Assembly (NCBI GenBank): GCA_050485685.1
Contig: JBJHBW010000013.1
Location: forward strand, 24,614-88,613
DNA: 64,000 nucleotides
Source: JBJHBP01 sp050485685
GTDB lineage: Bacteria > Pseudomonadota > Gammaproteobacteria > Steroidobacterales > Rariloculaceae
Reading direction: 5' to 3'
Shown here: positions 48,262 to 57,032 of the stretch, piece after piece
Layout of the letters: every line of letters begins with the position of its first letter
How positions within the stretch are numbered: the stretch's first letter is position 1
Program-made: the position numbers and the translations under genes
The notes under the pieces: model-generated
Databases searched by the model: none
Told to the model about the DNA's origin: nothing
Seen by the model: the letters and a program-made list of their open reading frames with translations, nothing else

Positions 48262-50058
48262 CTAGTAGGTACGCGCCTTCGGCGGTATCGCCTCGACCTC
48301 GTCGGTCAATGTCGCAATCTGCACGGGTCGGTAATCGAAACGCACCTCGCCGCGCTCGCTCACCCAGGCCAGGGTGTGCTTCAGCCAGTTCTGATCGTCG
48401 CGCTCCGGAAAATCCTCACGCGCCTGGGCACCGCGACTCTCCGTGCGATTGACCGCCGAGCGGATCGTTCCCATGGCCTGCAACAGCAGGTTTTCGAGCT
48501 CCATGGTTTCGACCAGGTCGGTGTTCCAGACCAGGGAACGGTCGCTGATACCCACGTCGGCATACGACGCAAAGACGGCCTCGAGTTTGCCTACGCCTTC
48601 CTGCAGTGATTCGCCGGAGCGGAATACCGCCGCGTGGTCCTGCATGACGCGCTGCATCTCAAGGCGAATGTCGGCCGTGGGTCTTTCACCCTTTGCATGG
48701 CGCAGGCGATCCAGTCGTGCGACGGCCTGTTCCCCGGCATCGGCCGGCAGGGGTGCATGGCGCTGCCTGGGCTGGATCAGCTCGCCGCAGCGATATGCCG
48801 CGGAGCGGCCGAACACGACCAGATCGATCAGTGAGTTCGACCCCAGCCGGTTCGCGCCATGAACCGATACACAGGCAGCCTCGCCCACCGCCATCAGACC
48901 CGGCACGACAAACTCGTTGCCGGCGTCGTCCCTGGAAAGCACTTCACCCTTGTAGTTCGTTGGAATGCCGCCCATGTTGTAGTGCACGGTAGGCAACACG
49001 GGAATCGGTGCGCGGGTGACATCGACGCCTGCGAATATTCGTGCCGTCTCGCGGATACCGGGCAGCCGCTCCTCGATAACTTCAGCGCCAAGGTGCTCAA
49101 GGTGCAGATGCACATGATCCTTGCGCTGGCCGACACCCCGACCCTCGCGCAGCTCTATCGTGATCGCACGACTGACTACGTCGCGTGACGCGAGATCCTT
49201 CGCATTCGGGGCATAGCGTTCCATGAAGCGCTCGCCCTCGGAGTTGGTCAGATATCCGCCCTCTCCGCGCACGCCCTCTGTGATCAGCATGCCGGCGCCG
49301 TACACGCCGGTGGGATGGAACTGCACGAACTCCAGATCCTGCAGCGGCAGCCCGGCCCTGAGCACCATCGCATTGCCGTCACCGGTGCAGGTGTGCGCGG
49401 AGGTGCAGGAGAAGTAGGCCCGCCCGTAACCGCCGGTGGCGAGTATCACCATATGAGACAGGAATCGATGCACGCGGCCGGTGGCCATATCCAGCGCCAC
49501 CACACCACGACACTGACCGTCCTGCATGATCAGGTCTATTGCGAAGTACTCGATGAAGAACTCGGCATTCTGTTTCAGCGACTGCTGATACAGCGTGTGA
49601 AGCATCGCGTGGCCGGTGCGGTCAGCGGCTGCACACGTCCGCTGCGCAGTGCCTTCGCCGAAATGAGTGGTCATGCCGCCGAAAGGGCGCTGGTAGATGC
49701 GCCCGTCTTCGGTGCGCGAGAAGGGCACGCCGTAGTGCTCTAGCTCGATCACGGCAGCCGGCGCTTCCTTGCACATGTACTCGATGGCGTCCTGGTCGCC
49801 CAGCCAGTCCGAACCCTTGACGGTGTCGAACATGTGCCAGCGCCAGTCGTCCTCGCCCATGTTGCCCAGCGCCGCACTGATACCGCCCTGTGCCGCCACC
49901 GTATGGCTGCGCGTAGGGAACACCTTGGTGACGCAGGCCGTAGCCAGGCCCTGTTCGGCAAGTCCCAGCGTCGCACGCAGGCCGGCACCGCCGGCACCGA
50001 CCACGACGACATCGTAACGATGATCGATGAATTCGTATTCGGCGGCGCGGTCACTCAT
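48262..50058 (-). CDS. sdhA: Succinate dehydrogenase flavoprotein subunit
   Basis: The 598-residue flavoprotein has the FAD-binding start YDVVVVGAGGAGLRATLGLA, the flavinylation segment RSHTVAAQGGISAALGN with the His that links FAD, the substrate-binding HPTGVYGAGMLITEGVRGEGG block, and a C-terminal FDYRPVQI. It oxidises succinate to fumarate. It overlaps sdhD by 4 bp and is 109 bp upstream of sdhB. Confidence 0.98.
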   Translation of the reverse strand: MSDRAAEYEFIDHRYDVVVVGAGGAGLRATLGLAEQGLATACVTKVFPTRSHTVAAQGGISAALGNMGEDDWRWHMFDTVKGSDWLGDQDAIEYMCKEAPAAVIELEHYGVPFSRTEDGRIYQRPFGGMTTHFGEGTAQRTCAAADRTGHAMLHTLYQQSLKQNAEFFIEYFAIDLIMQDGQCRGVVALDMATGRVHRFLSHMVILATGGYGRAYFSCTSAHTCTGDGNAMVLRAGLPLQDLEFVQFHPTGVYGAGMLITEGVRGEGGYLTNSEGERFMERYAPNAKDLASRDVVSRAITIELREGRGVGQRKDHVHLHLEHLGAEVIEERLPGIRETARIFAGVDVTRAPIPVLPTVHYNMGGIPTNYKGEVLSRDDAGNEFVVPGLMAVGEAACVSVHGANRLGSNSLIDLVVFGRSAAYRCGELIQPRQRHAPLPADAGEQAVARLDRLRHAKGERPTADIRLEMQRVMQDHAAVFRSGESLQEGVGKLEAVFASYADVGISDRSLVWNTDLVETMELENLLLQAMGTIRSAVNRTESRGAQAREDFPERDDQNWLKHTLAWVSERGEVRFDYRPVQIATLTDEVEAIPPKARTY

Positions 50059-50444
50059 ACCGCGGCTCCGAATGCGACTTTGAGAACTGCATACAATGCG
50101 GCGGTGGCCACCGCGAAGTGAATCAGTGTCGAAAGCATGAGACTCGTAACCTTCAGCGACTTGCCGCGCACATAGTCTTCAATGACGACCTGCACACCCA
50201 GTCTGGAATGATGAATGGTGGCCAGCACCGTCAGAATCAGCAGTACGGCATTTACCGGCGCGGCAACCCAGGCCGTTACAGTGGCGTGCGAGAAGTCCTC
50301 CAGCCTCGCCAGCGCGATCGCGAGCCACAAACCCAGCGGCACCAGTGCCACCGAGGTCAGGCGCTGCATCCACCAGTGCTCGGCGCCATCCTTCGCCGAA
50401 CCCAGACCCAGAACCCTGCCGAGTGGACTGACCAGATTCACCAT
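50055..50444 (-). CDS. sdhD: Succinate dehydrogenase membrane anchor SdhD
   Basis: The 129-residue protein has three membrane helices (about 26-46, 55-76, 98-122) and HHSRLGVQVVIEDYVRG, where the His is the haem b ligand and the Asp-Tyr pair lies near the quinone site. It sits 8 bp after sdhC. Confidence 0.95.
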   Translation of the reverse strand: MVNLVSPLGRVLGLGSAKDGAEHWWMQRLTSVALVPLGLWLAIALARLEDFSHATVTAWVAAPVNAVLLILTVLATIHHSRLGVQVVIEDYVRGKSLKVTSLMLSTLIHFAVATAALYAVLKVAFGAAV

Positions 50445-50452
50445 CGTTGCCT

Positions 50453-50833
50453 TCAGATTACGGCCGCAAGAACGAAAATCAGGGTGGCCAGCACGCTGAA
50501 CGCCACCACTGCCCAGCCGCTGGCCCGATACTGGCTGTGTCCGAATCCGTAGCCGGCATCCCAGAACAGATGCCGCACGCCGTTAGCCAGGTGATAGAAG
50601 AACGCGAATGCCCAGCCGGCCAGGAACACCTTGAACACGACACCGGAGAACAGCGCGTGAACATCAGCGTAGACCTGCGGCCCGGATGCAATCGCGATCA
50701 GCCAGCCTGCAAACACCAGGGCGCCGATCGACAGCAGCAGACCGGTAAGCCGGTGAAGAATTGAAAGCGTATTCGTGATCTGCCAGCGGTAGACCTGAAG
50801 ATGCGGCGACAAGGGCCGCTCAACCCCGTCCAT
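50453..50833 (-). CDS. sdhC: Succinate dehydrogenase cytochrome b556 subunit SdhC
   Basis: The 126-residue protein begins RPLSPHLQVYRWQITNTLSILHRLTG and has three helices, with HLANGVRHLFWDAGYG holding the haem ligand. The PLSPHLQVY and HRxTG motifs are diagnostic for SdhC. It starts the structural genes of complex II. Confidence 0.97.
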   Translation of the reverse strand: MDGVERPLSPHLQVYRWQITNTLSILHRLTGLLLSIGALVFAGWLIAIASGPQVYADVHALFSGVVFKVFLAGWAFAFFYHLANGVRHLFWDAGYGFGHSQYRASGWAVVAFSVLATLIFVLAAVI

Positions 50834-50858
50834 GTATTGCCTTTCCTGTCAGCCGGGT

Positions 50859-51050
50859 TCAGAAGTCAACGCAACGCCCTGCCCGCTGCCAGTCTCCGTA
50901 GCGTGTAGGCTCAGGATCTTTCGGGCCACCGATCTCACGCGGACGCTCGGGCCGCGCAATATCGGACTGGCGCTGTTCGTCGGCACGCGTCACCGCGGCC
51001 GCACCGCTGCGGGAATCGCCGCGGGCCTCTTGTTGATCCTGGTCGGGCAT
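50859..51050 (-). CDS. SdhAF4/DUF1674-like succinate dehydrogenase assembly factor
   Basis: A 63-residue polar protein with an acidic/arginine-rich, probably unstructured first half ends in REIGGPKDPEPTRYGDWQRA followed by GRCVDF. This C-terminal block is the hallmark of the DUF1674/SdhAF4 family, which binds FAD-loaded SdhA and protects it before assembly. It lies 25 bp upstream of sdhC in the same direction, exactly where a maturation factor for complex II would be expected. Many annotations miss it because of its size. Confidence 0.85.
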   Translation of the reverse strand: MPDQDQQEARGDSRSGAAAVTRADEQRQSDIARPERPREIGGPKDPEPTRYGDWQRAGRCVDF

Positions 51051-51109
51051 GGCTAAAGTGTGCCAGAAACCCGCGCCGCACGCACCCTGACGGAAAAGAT
51101 CCCGAGTTT

Positions 51110-52027
51110 ATGCAGTCACCGCCTATCCGCGCATTCAGGAACCGCCACACAGGTCTGATTTCAGTCACCGGCCGTGATGCCGAGACATTCCTGCATGCGC
51201 AGCTCAGTCGCCGTATCAAAGGCCTGGAACCCGATCACGCGCCACTGGCCGGCTGGCATGACGCCCGTGGTCGGCTGCGCGCCGTGTTTCGGGTGTTGCG
51301 TACCGACCAGGGTTTCATGCTGCTGACCGACGCCGACGGTGTCGAAGCGGCACTGCGCGGGCTGCGCCTGTTCGTGCTGCGTGCAGATGTGACACTGGCG
51401 AACGCCGGCGCGGCGAGCGCAGATGAAAACTGGCAGGTCATCACCATCACCGGCAGCGGCCTGCCTGCAAGGCTCGCGCCCGCCACCCGGCCCGGCAATG
51501 TACGCCGACTCGGCGACGTATATGCGATCCGGCTGGGTGCTGACCTTGTCGCGGTGGCCGGGCCGGTCAACGCAATTGACGACTGGCTGAAGACAGCCGG
51601 CCTGCCGGCCGCCGATATCGACGATACCAGCGTGTCGCTGGCCGAAATCCGTCTCGCTCTGCCGGCGCTGCCGAGCGCCCTGTCCGGACGCTTCCTGCCG
51701 CAGATGCTGAACCTTGATCGCATGGACGCGATCTCATTCGACAAGGGTTGCTTCCCCGGCCAGGAGATCATTACCCGCACTCACCACCTCGGTCAGGTGA
51801 AGCGGCGCATGGCGCTGTTCAGTGCTGACACTGCAGAAACACCCGCACCGGGCACCGAAGTGGTGGATGATCACGGCGCCGTTGCCGGCGAAGTGGTCCG
51901 TGCTGCGCGGGTCGGCGAGCACGTGGAGCTGCTCGCGGTGGTTCCGGTCAATTCCGAATCACAGCTGTGGCTTCCGGACCGTATCCGATTGAACCTCGTC
52001 AACCTGCCGAACCACTCTCCGGCTTGA
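51110..52027 (+). CDS. ygfZ: YgfZ/GcvT-like iron-sulfur protein maintenance factor
   Basis: The 305-residue folate-binding protein has the YgfZ signature KGCFPGQEIITRTHHLGQVKRR (about 223-244; the Cys is essential in E. coli), FRVLRTDQGFMLLTDAD and FLPQMLNLDRMDAISFDKG. It supports some Fe-S enzymes. It is divergent from the sdh cluster, which itself needs Fe-S assembly. Its last 29 bp overlap lysS tail to tail. Confidence 0.95.
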   Translation: MQSPPIRAFRNRHTGLISVTGRDAETFLHAQLSRRIKGLEPDHAPLAGWHDARGRLRAVFRVLRTDQGFMLLTDADGVEAALRGLRLFVLRADVTLANAGAASADENWQVITITGSGLPARLAPATRPGNVRRLGDVYAIRLGADLVAVAGPVNAIDDWLKTAGLPAADIDDTSVSLAEIRLALPALPSALSGRFLPQMLNLDRMDAISFDKGCFPGQEIITRTHHLGQVKRRMALFSADTAETPAPGTEVVDDHGAVAGEVVRAARVGEHVELLAVVPVNSESQLWLPDRIRLNLVNLPNHSPA

Positions 52028-53534
52028 GCTGCGGAAACAGCAGCACGTCGCGAATGGCAGGACTGTCGGTCAGCAACATGATCAACCGGTCTACGCCTAT
52101 GCCCAGGCCAGCGGCAGGCGGCATGCCGTATTCCAGCGCACGCACATAATCCTCGTCATAGACCATGGCCTCGTGGTCGCCACGGGCTTTCGCGGCCGCC
52201 TGCTCACGGAAACGACGAGCCTGATCTTCCGGATCGTTGAGCTCGGAAAAACCATTCGCCAGTTCGCGCCCGGCCACGAACAGCTCAAAGCGATCTGTCA
52301 CGAACGTATCGTCGTCGCTGGGCCGCGCCAGCGGGGACACTTCGGCGGGATAGTGGGTAACGAACAGCGGGCCGCGCAGATGCGGTTCCGCGGTCTTTTC
52401 GAACAGCTCCAGCTGCAGCTTGCCGGCGCCCCACTCGTCATGCACCTCCAGCCCAAGCGCACGTGCAACCTCGGCCAGTCGGTCGCGATCGCGCAGCGTG
52501 GCCGCGGTCAGCTGCGGGTTGTACTGCAACAGCACGTCCTCGAGCTTCAGACGTGCATACTCACCATCCAGATCGAACTGTTCGTCCTGATACTGCACCC
52601 GGGTGGTTCCCAGCAGTGTGCGTGCCGATTCGCGCAGCAGCGTCTCCGACAGCGTCATCAGATCGCGATAGTCAGCGTAGGACTGATACAGTTCCAGCAT
52701 CGTGAATTCCGGATTGTGACGGGTCGACAACCCCTCATTACGAAACACACGGTTCAGTTCGTAAACCCGCTCCATGCCGCCGACCAGCAGGCGCTTCAGG
52801 TACAGCTCCGGCGCAATTCTCAGATACAGCGTGCGGTCCAGGGCATGATGATGAGTCTCGAACGGACGCGCGGCGGCACCGCCCGGAATCGGCTGCATCA
52901 TTGGTGTTTCGACTTCAACGAAACCCAGTGCGTCGAGGAACCTGCGCATGAAGCTGATCGCCTCGGTACGCATACGGAACACCTCACGCGTTCGCTCGCT
53001 GACGATCAGGTCCAGATAACGCTGGCGAAGCTTCAGCTCCGCATCGGCAATGCCGTGCCACTTCTCGGGCATGGGGCGCAGCGACTTCACCAGCAATCGC
53101 AGCTCGGTCACTTCCACCGACAGTTCGCCGGTGCGGGTCTTGATCAGGCGGCCGGCGCCACCGACGATATCGCCCACATCCCACTTCTTGAATTCACCGT
53201 ACCGTTCCTCGCCCAGCACGTCGCGCTGCACCAGCAGCTGTATCTGCCCGCTGCGGTCCTGCAGCTTCACGAAGCTGTTCTTGCCCATGACGCGCTTGGC
53301 CATCATGCGGCCGGCCACCCGTACCGTCACGTTCTCGGCAACCAGAGCCTCTGCCTCGTGTCCGTCATAGGCGGCCCTGAGCTGGCCTGCCAGCGCGTCA
53401 CGCCGGAAGTCGTTCGGAAATGCGATACCGTTTTCGCGGATATGCGAAAGCTTTGCGCGCCGCTCAGCGATCAGGCGGTTCTCGCCCTGCGTGCTGTCGG
53501 TGGCTTCGTTGTGCTGTTCATCACTTGCCATCAT
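51999..53534 (-). CDS. lysS: Lysyl-tRNA synthetase, class II
   Basis: The 511-residue enzyme has an N-terminal OB-fold anticodon domain (VRVAGRMMAKRVMGKNSFVKL) and class II motifs: 1 FLDALGFVEVETPMMQPIPGG region, 2 FRNEGLSTRHNPEFTMLE, 3 GLGIGVDRLIMLLTDS. It ends LLFPQLKPE as expected. It follows prfB with a 72 bp gap, the conserved recJ-prfB-lysS order. Confidence 0.98.
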   Translation of the reverse strand: MMASDEQHNEATDSTQGENRLIAERRAKLSHIRENGIAFPNDFRRDALAGQLRAAYDGHEAEALVAENVTVRVAGRMMAKRVMGKNSFVKLQDRSGQIQLLVQRDVLGEERYGEFKKWDVGDIVGGAGRLIKTRTGELSVEVTELRLLVKSLRPMPEKWHGIADAELKLRQRYLDLIVSERTREVFRMRTEAISFMRRFLDALGFVEVETPMMQPIPGGAAARPFETHHHALDRTLYLRIAPELYLKRLLVGGMERVYELNRVFRNEGLSTRHNPEFTMLELYQSYADYRDLMTLSETLLRESARTLLGTTRVQYQDEQFDLDGEYARLKLEDVLLQYNPQLTAATLRDRDRLAEVARALGLEVHDEWGAGKLQLELFEKTAEPHLRGPLFVTHYPAEVSPLARPSDDDTFVTDRFELFVAGRELANGFSELNDPEDQARRFREQAAAKARGDHEAMVYDEDYVRALEYGMPPAAGLGIGVDRLIMLLTDSPAIRDVLLFPQLKPESGSAG

Positions 53535-53606
53535 CTACCCTTGCGATGCAACGCGGTGCCCTTCCCCGGCGTTTGTCCTTCGTGCCCCGCTGTTCCGGCC
53601 ATGCGC

Positions 53607-54702
53607 TCAAAGACCCTGCTGCAGGCTGGCTTTCAGGAAATCATCCAGGTCTCCATTCAACACCGCATCGGGCTGGCCGGTCTCCACTCCGGTGCGCAGA
53701 TCCTTTACACGCGACTGATCGAGCACATAGGAGCGAATCTGGTTACCCCAGCCTATGTCCGCCTTGCTGTCTTCCAGCGCTTCCTGCTTGGCCATGCGCT
53801 GCTGGCGTTCATGCTCATACAGGCGCGCCCGCAACTGTGTCATGGCCATGGCCCTGTTCTTGTGCTGGGATCGGTCGTTCTGACATTGCACGACGATGCC
53901 TGTGGGCATATGCGTGATGCGCACCGCGGACTCGGTCTTGTTCACATGCTGGCCACCGGCGCCGCTGGCGCGGTACACGTCCACACGCAGATCGGCCGGA
54001 TTGATGTCGATTTCTATTTCGTCCTCGATTTCAGGCGACACGAACACAGCTGCAAAAGAGGTGTGTCGACGATTACCTGAGTCGAAGGGCGACTTGCGCA
54101 CCAGACGGTGCACCCCGGTCTCGGTACGCAGCCAGCCGTACGCGAATTCACCCTTGAACAGTGCGGTCGCGCTCTTGATACCCGCGACTTCGCCTTCGGA
54201 GACTTCTATCAGCTCCACTTCGAATCCGTGTGCCTCACCCCAGCGCAGGTACATGCGCAGCAGCATGTTGGCCCAGTCCTGAGCCTCCGTGCCACCCGAA
54301 CCTGCCTGGACGTCAAGGAACGCATTGGCGCTGTCCAGTTCACCGGCGAACATGCGCCGGAACTCGAGTTCCCCTACATCAGCCGCGATACGCTCCACCT
54401 GCGTGACCACGTCGTTCAGCGTGGCTTCATCGTGTTCCTCGGCGGCCATTTCCACCAGCTCAGCCGACTCACCCAGCCCGCCGGTGATGCGATCCAGTGT
54501 TTCGACTACCGCTTCCAGAGAAGCCCGTTCGCGACCCAGCGCCTGAGCACGCTCCGGGTCATTCCAGACGGAAGGATTCTCGAGTTCGCGGCCGACTTCT
54601 TCCAGACGTTCCCGTTTGGACGGGTAGTCAAAGATACCTCCTCAGCGCCTCGGAGCGCTGACGGAGATCGGAGATGCGTGCATTGATAGCGCCCAGTTCC
54701 AT
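53607..54702 (-). CDS. prfB: Peptide chain release factor 2 (programmed +1 frameshift)
   Basis: Translation starts at ATG 54702 (MELGAINARISDLRQRSEAL), reaches CTT at codon 24 and an in-frame TGA at 54630-54628, then must shift +1 to continue DYPSKRERLEEVGREL, giving 364 residues. The downstream frame has GGTEAQDWANMLLRMYLRWGE, RLVRKSPFDSGNRRHTSFAAV and the GGQ motif in SGAGGQHVNKTES. RF2 recognises UGA and UAA stop codons; SPF is its anticodon-like tripeptide. The frameshift site senses RF2 shortage. It lies 75 bp after recJ. Confidence 0.98.
54627..54642 (-). promoter_or_regulatory. RF2 programmed frameshift site
   Basis: AGGAGG-TAT-CTT-TGA-C on the minus strand: an internal Shine-Dalgarno three bases before the slippery CTT followed by UGA and C. 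It differs from the E. coli site only in AGGAGG for AGGGGG and gives negative feedback on RF2 synthesis. Confidence 0.97.
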
Positions 54703-54777
54703 GAACGAATTCCAGGTGATCCAGTTGCGGGGAGAAACGCGGCGAGATGGTAACACGACGCGCACGGAACGGCGCTG

Positions 54778-56511
54778 TCAGCCGCTCCCGGCACCAGACT
54801 GCGCCGGCTCCCCGCGCTCCACCCGTTCCACATGCTCGACGATCAGCTGCACATCGGCGGGGCTGTAGTAATCGTTGATGGCCAGGCGGTAGACCAGTCG
54901 CAGCGTCATGCCGGTGACGTAATCCGCATCAGGATGATTGAATGCAATCGCATCCAGACGACGTCCGCCACTGGTCGCACGCACCTTCATTTTCAGATGC
55001 GTGTCCTTCAGGCGTCGCTGCTCCAGAAGCTCGAAGTGACCGTCGAACTGCGGTTCCGGGAATCCCTGTCCCCAGGGCGCCGCATCACGAAGCAGTGCCG
55101 CGACTTCAACGGTGTGGTGGGAAGGCGCGATCTCGCCATCCGTCAACACGGTCTGCGCCAGCATGTCCTCCGTCAGACGCGCTTCGGCGACCGTCGCCAT
55201 GGCCGCCCTGAACTCGTCCAGTGCATCGGCCCGCAGGGTCAGGCCGGCCGCCATCGCATGACCACCGAAGCGGTCGATCAGAGACGGATGCGCGGCCGAC
55301 ACATCGGCCAGCGCATCGCGCAGATGAAAGCCCGGTATCGATCGTCCCGACCCCTTCAGGGTGCCTGACGACGAAGGCGCAAACGCGATGACCGGGCGAT
55401 GGTGTTTCTCGCGGATCCTGGACGCCACCAGCCCGACCAGCCCCTCATGCCAGTCGTCGCGATGAATCACCAGCAGACTGTCCGTGCCGTCCTCCATGGC
55501 CAGCTGACTGCTGTCGACCAGCGCGACCGCTTCGGCGCGCATCCTCGATTCAATCTCGCGCCGCTCCCGGTTCAGGGCGTCCAGACGTGTCGCCAGCGCC
55601 TGCGCCTGTTCATCGGATTCGGTAAGCAGCAGCTGCACACCCAGCGACATGTCTTCGAGGCGGCCGGCTGCGTTCAACCGCGGCGCAATCTGATATCCGA
55701 GTGAAGTGGAACCGGCATCGCGTGGATTGGCGCCTGCCGCAGCGAACAGCGCACGAATACCAGGACGACACTGGCCGGCCCTGATCCGGCTCAGCCCCTG
55801 CGCGACCAGTATGCGATTGCAGTGATCCAGCACCACCAGATCCGCTACCGTGCCCAGCGCAACCAGATCCAGATACGCAGCCGCAGTGGCCGGCTGGCCA
55901 AGCGCCCGTCCCAACGCAGCAGCCAGATAGAACGCAACCCCGACGCCGGCGAGATGCTTGCCGGGAAAGCCGCTACCCGGGACGTTGGGATTGACGATCG
56001 CATTGGCCGCCGGCAACTGTTCACCGGGCAGGTGATGATCGGTGACCAGCACATCGATGTCAGCCGCGCGTGCTGCGCCCACACCATCCAGGCTGCTGAT
56101 GCCGTTATCCACCGTGACGATCAGGGACGGTTCCAGTTCGCGAATGCGGTCCACCAGCGGTGCGCTCAGACCGTAACCCAGTGTGAAACGATCGGGAATG
56201 AAGTAATGCACGTCGGAAAAGCCCAGAGCGCGCAGCGACAGCACGAGTAATGCCGTGCTGGTAGCGCCGTCGGCATCGAAATCACCGACGATGACGATGC
56301 GTGACTCGCGGTGCCGGATCAGCAGTTCGACAGCCGCCTCAAGCTCGGTGAATTCACCGACCGGGATCAGACGGCGAAGCTCCAGCTGCATGTCGTCCGG
56401 GGAACGCAGCGGACGGCGTGCCAGCACCTGGCGCAGCACGGGATGCATGTCCTGGGGCCAGTCCCAGTCCGGCGCCTGCGGCGCGGCGTCGCGACGTACG
56501 ATGCGCGCCAT
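54778..56511 (-). CDS. recJ: Single-stranded-DNA exonuclease RecJ
   Basis: ATG 56511 gives 577 residues, the E. coli length. DHH-family metal motifs are DFDADGATST, the VDNGISS block and TDHHLPGEQ, followed by DLVALGTVADLVVL; the DHHA1 part includes SGRSIPGFHLRDAL and RFGGHAMAAGL; an OB domain ends the protein. It degrades 5'-ended single strands in recombination and mismatch repair. It is transcribed away from the Mth938-like gene. Confidence 0.98.
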   Translation of the reverse strand: MARIVRRDAAPQAPDWDWPQDMHPVLRQVLARRPLRSPDDMQLELRRLIPVGEFTELEAAVELLIRHRESRIVIVGDFDADGATSTALLVLSLRALGFSDVHYFIPDRFTLGYGLSAPLVDRIRELEPSLIVTVDNGISSLDGVGAARAADIDVLVTDHHLPGEQLPAANAIVNPNVPGSGFPGKHLAGVGVAFYLAAALGRALGQPATAAAYLDLVALGTVADLVVLDHCNRILVAQGLSRIRAGQCRPGIRALFAAAGANPRDAGSTSLGYQIAPRLNAAGRLEDMSLGVQLLLTESDEQAQALATRLDALNRERREIESRMRAEAVALVDSSQLAMEDGTDSLLVIHRDDWHEGLVGLVASRIREKHHRPVIAFAPSSSGTLKGSGRSIPGFHLRDALADVSAAHPSLIDRFGGHAMAAGLTLRADALDEFRAAMATVAEARLTEDMLAQTVLTDGEIAPSHHTVEVAALLRDAAPWGQGFPEPQFDGHFELLEQRRLKDTHLKMKVRATSGGRRLDAIAFNHPDADYVTGMTLRLVYRLAINDYYSPADVQLIVEHVERVERGEPAQSGAGSG

Positions 56512-56604
56512 CGGGTCAGTCTCCGCAGTTCGCACGGAAGAAGCCGTGCTGTCTATAATCGTCAGCCATTTTCGTCAGACCAGCGACAGGATTCGCGATC
56601 TATC

Positions 56605-56973
56605 ATGCAGCTGACTCGCGACCAGACCGACGCCAACCTGATCAGCGCCTGGGAGAGCGGTCGCATACGCATTCGCGAGCAGTGGTATGGCGGCCACCTG
56701 ATCGTATCTGCGGGGCACATACTTCTGAACTGGGCGGTGAACGATCCGGGCCGGTTGACAGTGGACGACTTCACCGCTGCATTCGCGCTGCAGCCGCAGA
56801 TCGTTCTGCTCGGCACCGGCAGCGGTCGCGTGCTGCCGGACCTCGAACTGATGGCCGCGTTTGCCGAGCGCCGCGTCGGACTTGAGATCATGTCCACCGA
56901 TGCCGTGTGCCGGACCTTCAACGTGCTGGTACATGAACAGCGCGAAGTCGTTGCCGCCATCTTCAATCCCTGA
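56605..56973 (+). CDS. Mth938-like (DUF498) protein
   Basis: The 122-residue single-domain protein has GHLIVSAGHILLNWAVNDPGRL, PQIVLLGTGSGRVLPD and GLEIMSTDAVCRTFNVLVHEQREVVAAI regions, typical of the Mth938/Xcc1710 fold, related to human NDUFAF3. Its molecular role in bacteria is unknown. The 93 bp gap to recJ should hold both promoters. It converges on nlpD with a 59 bp gap. Confidence 0.92.
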   Translation: MQLTRDQTDANLISAWESGRIRIREQWYGGHLIVSAGHILLNWAVNDPGRLTVDDFTAAFALQPQIVLLGTGSGRVLPDLELMAAFAERRVGLEIMSTDAVCRTFNVLVHEQREVVAAIFNP

Positions 56974-57032
56974 CCCGACCCACCGATCTGGAAACGGGCT
57001 GATCCTCGACGACTTTTCCGACGGCCATCCCA

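Noticed and set aside
52173..54080. A 635-codon frame antisense to lysS and prfB
   Set aside because: Spans two genuine genes on the opposite strand and has no recognisable domain.
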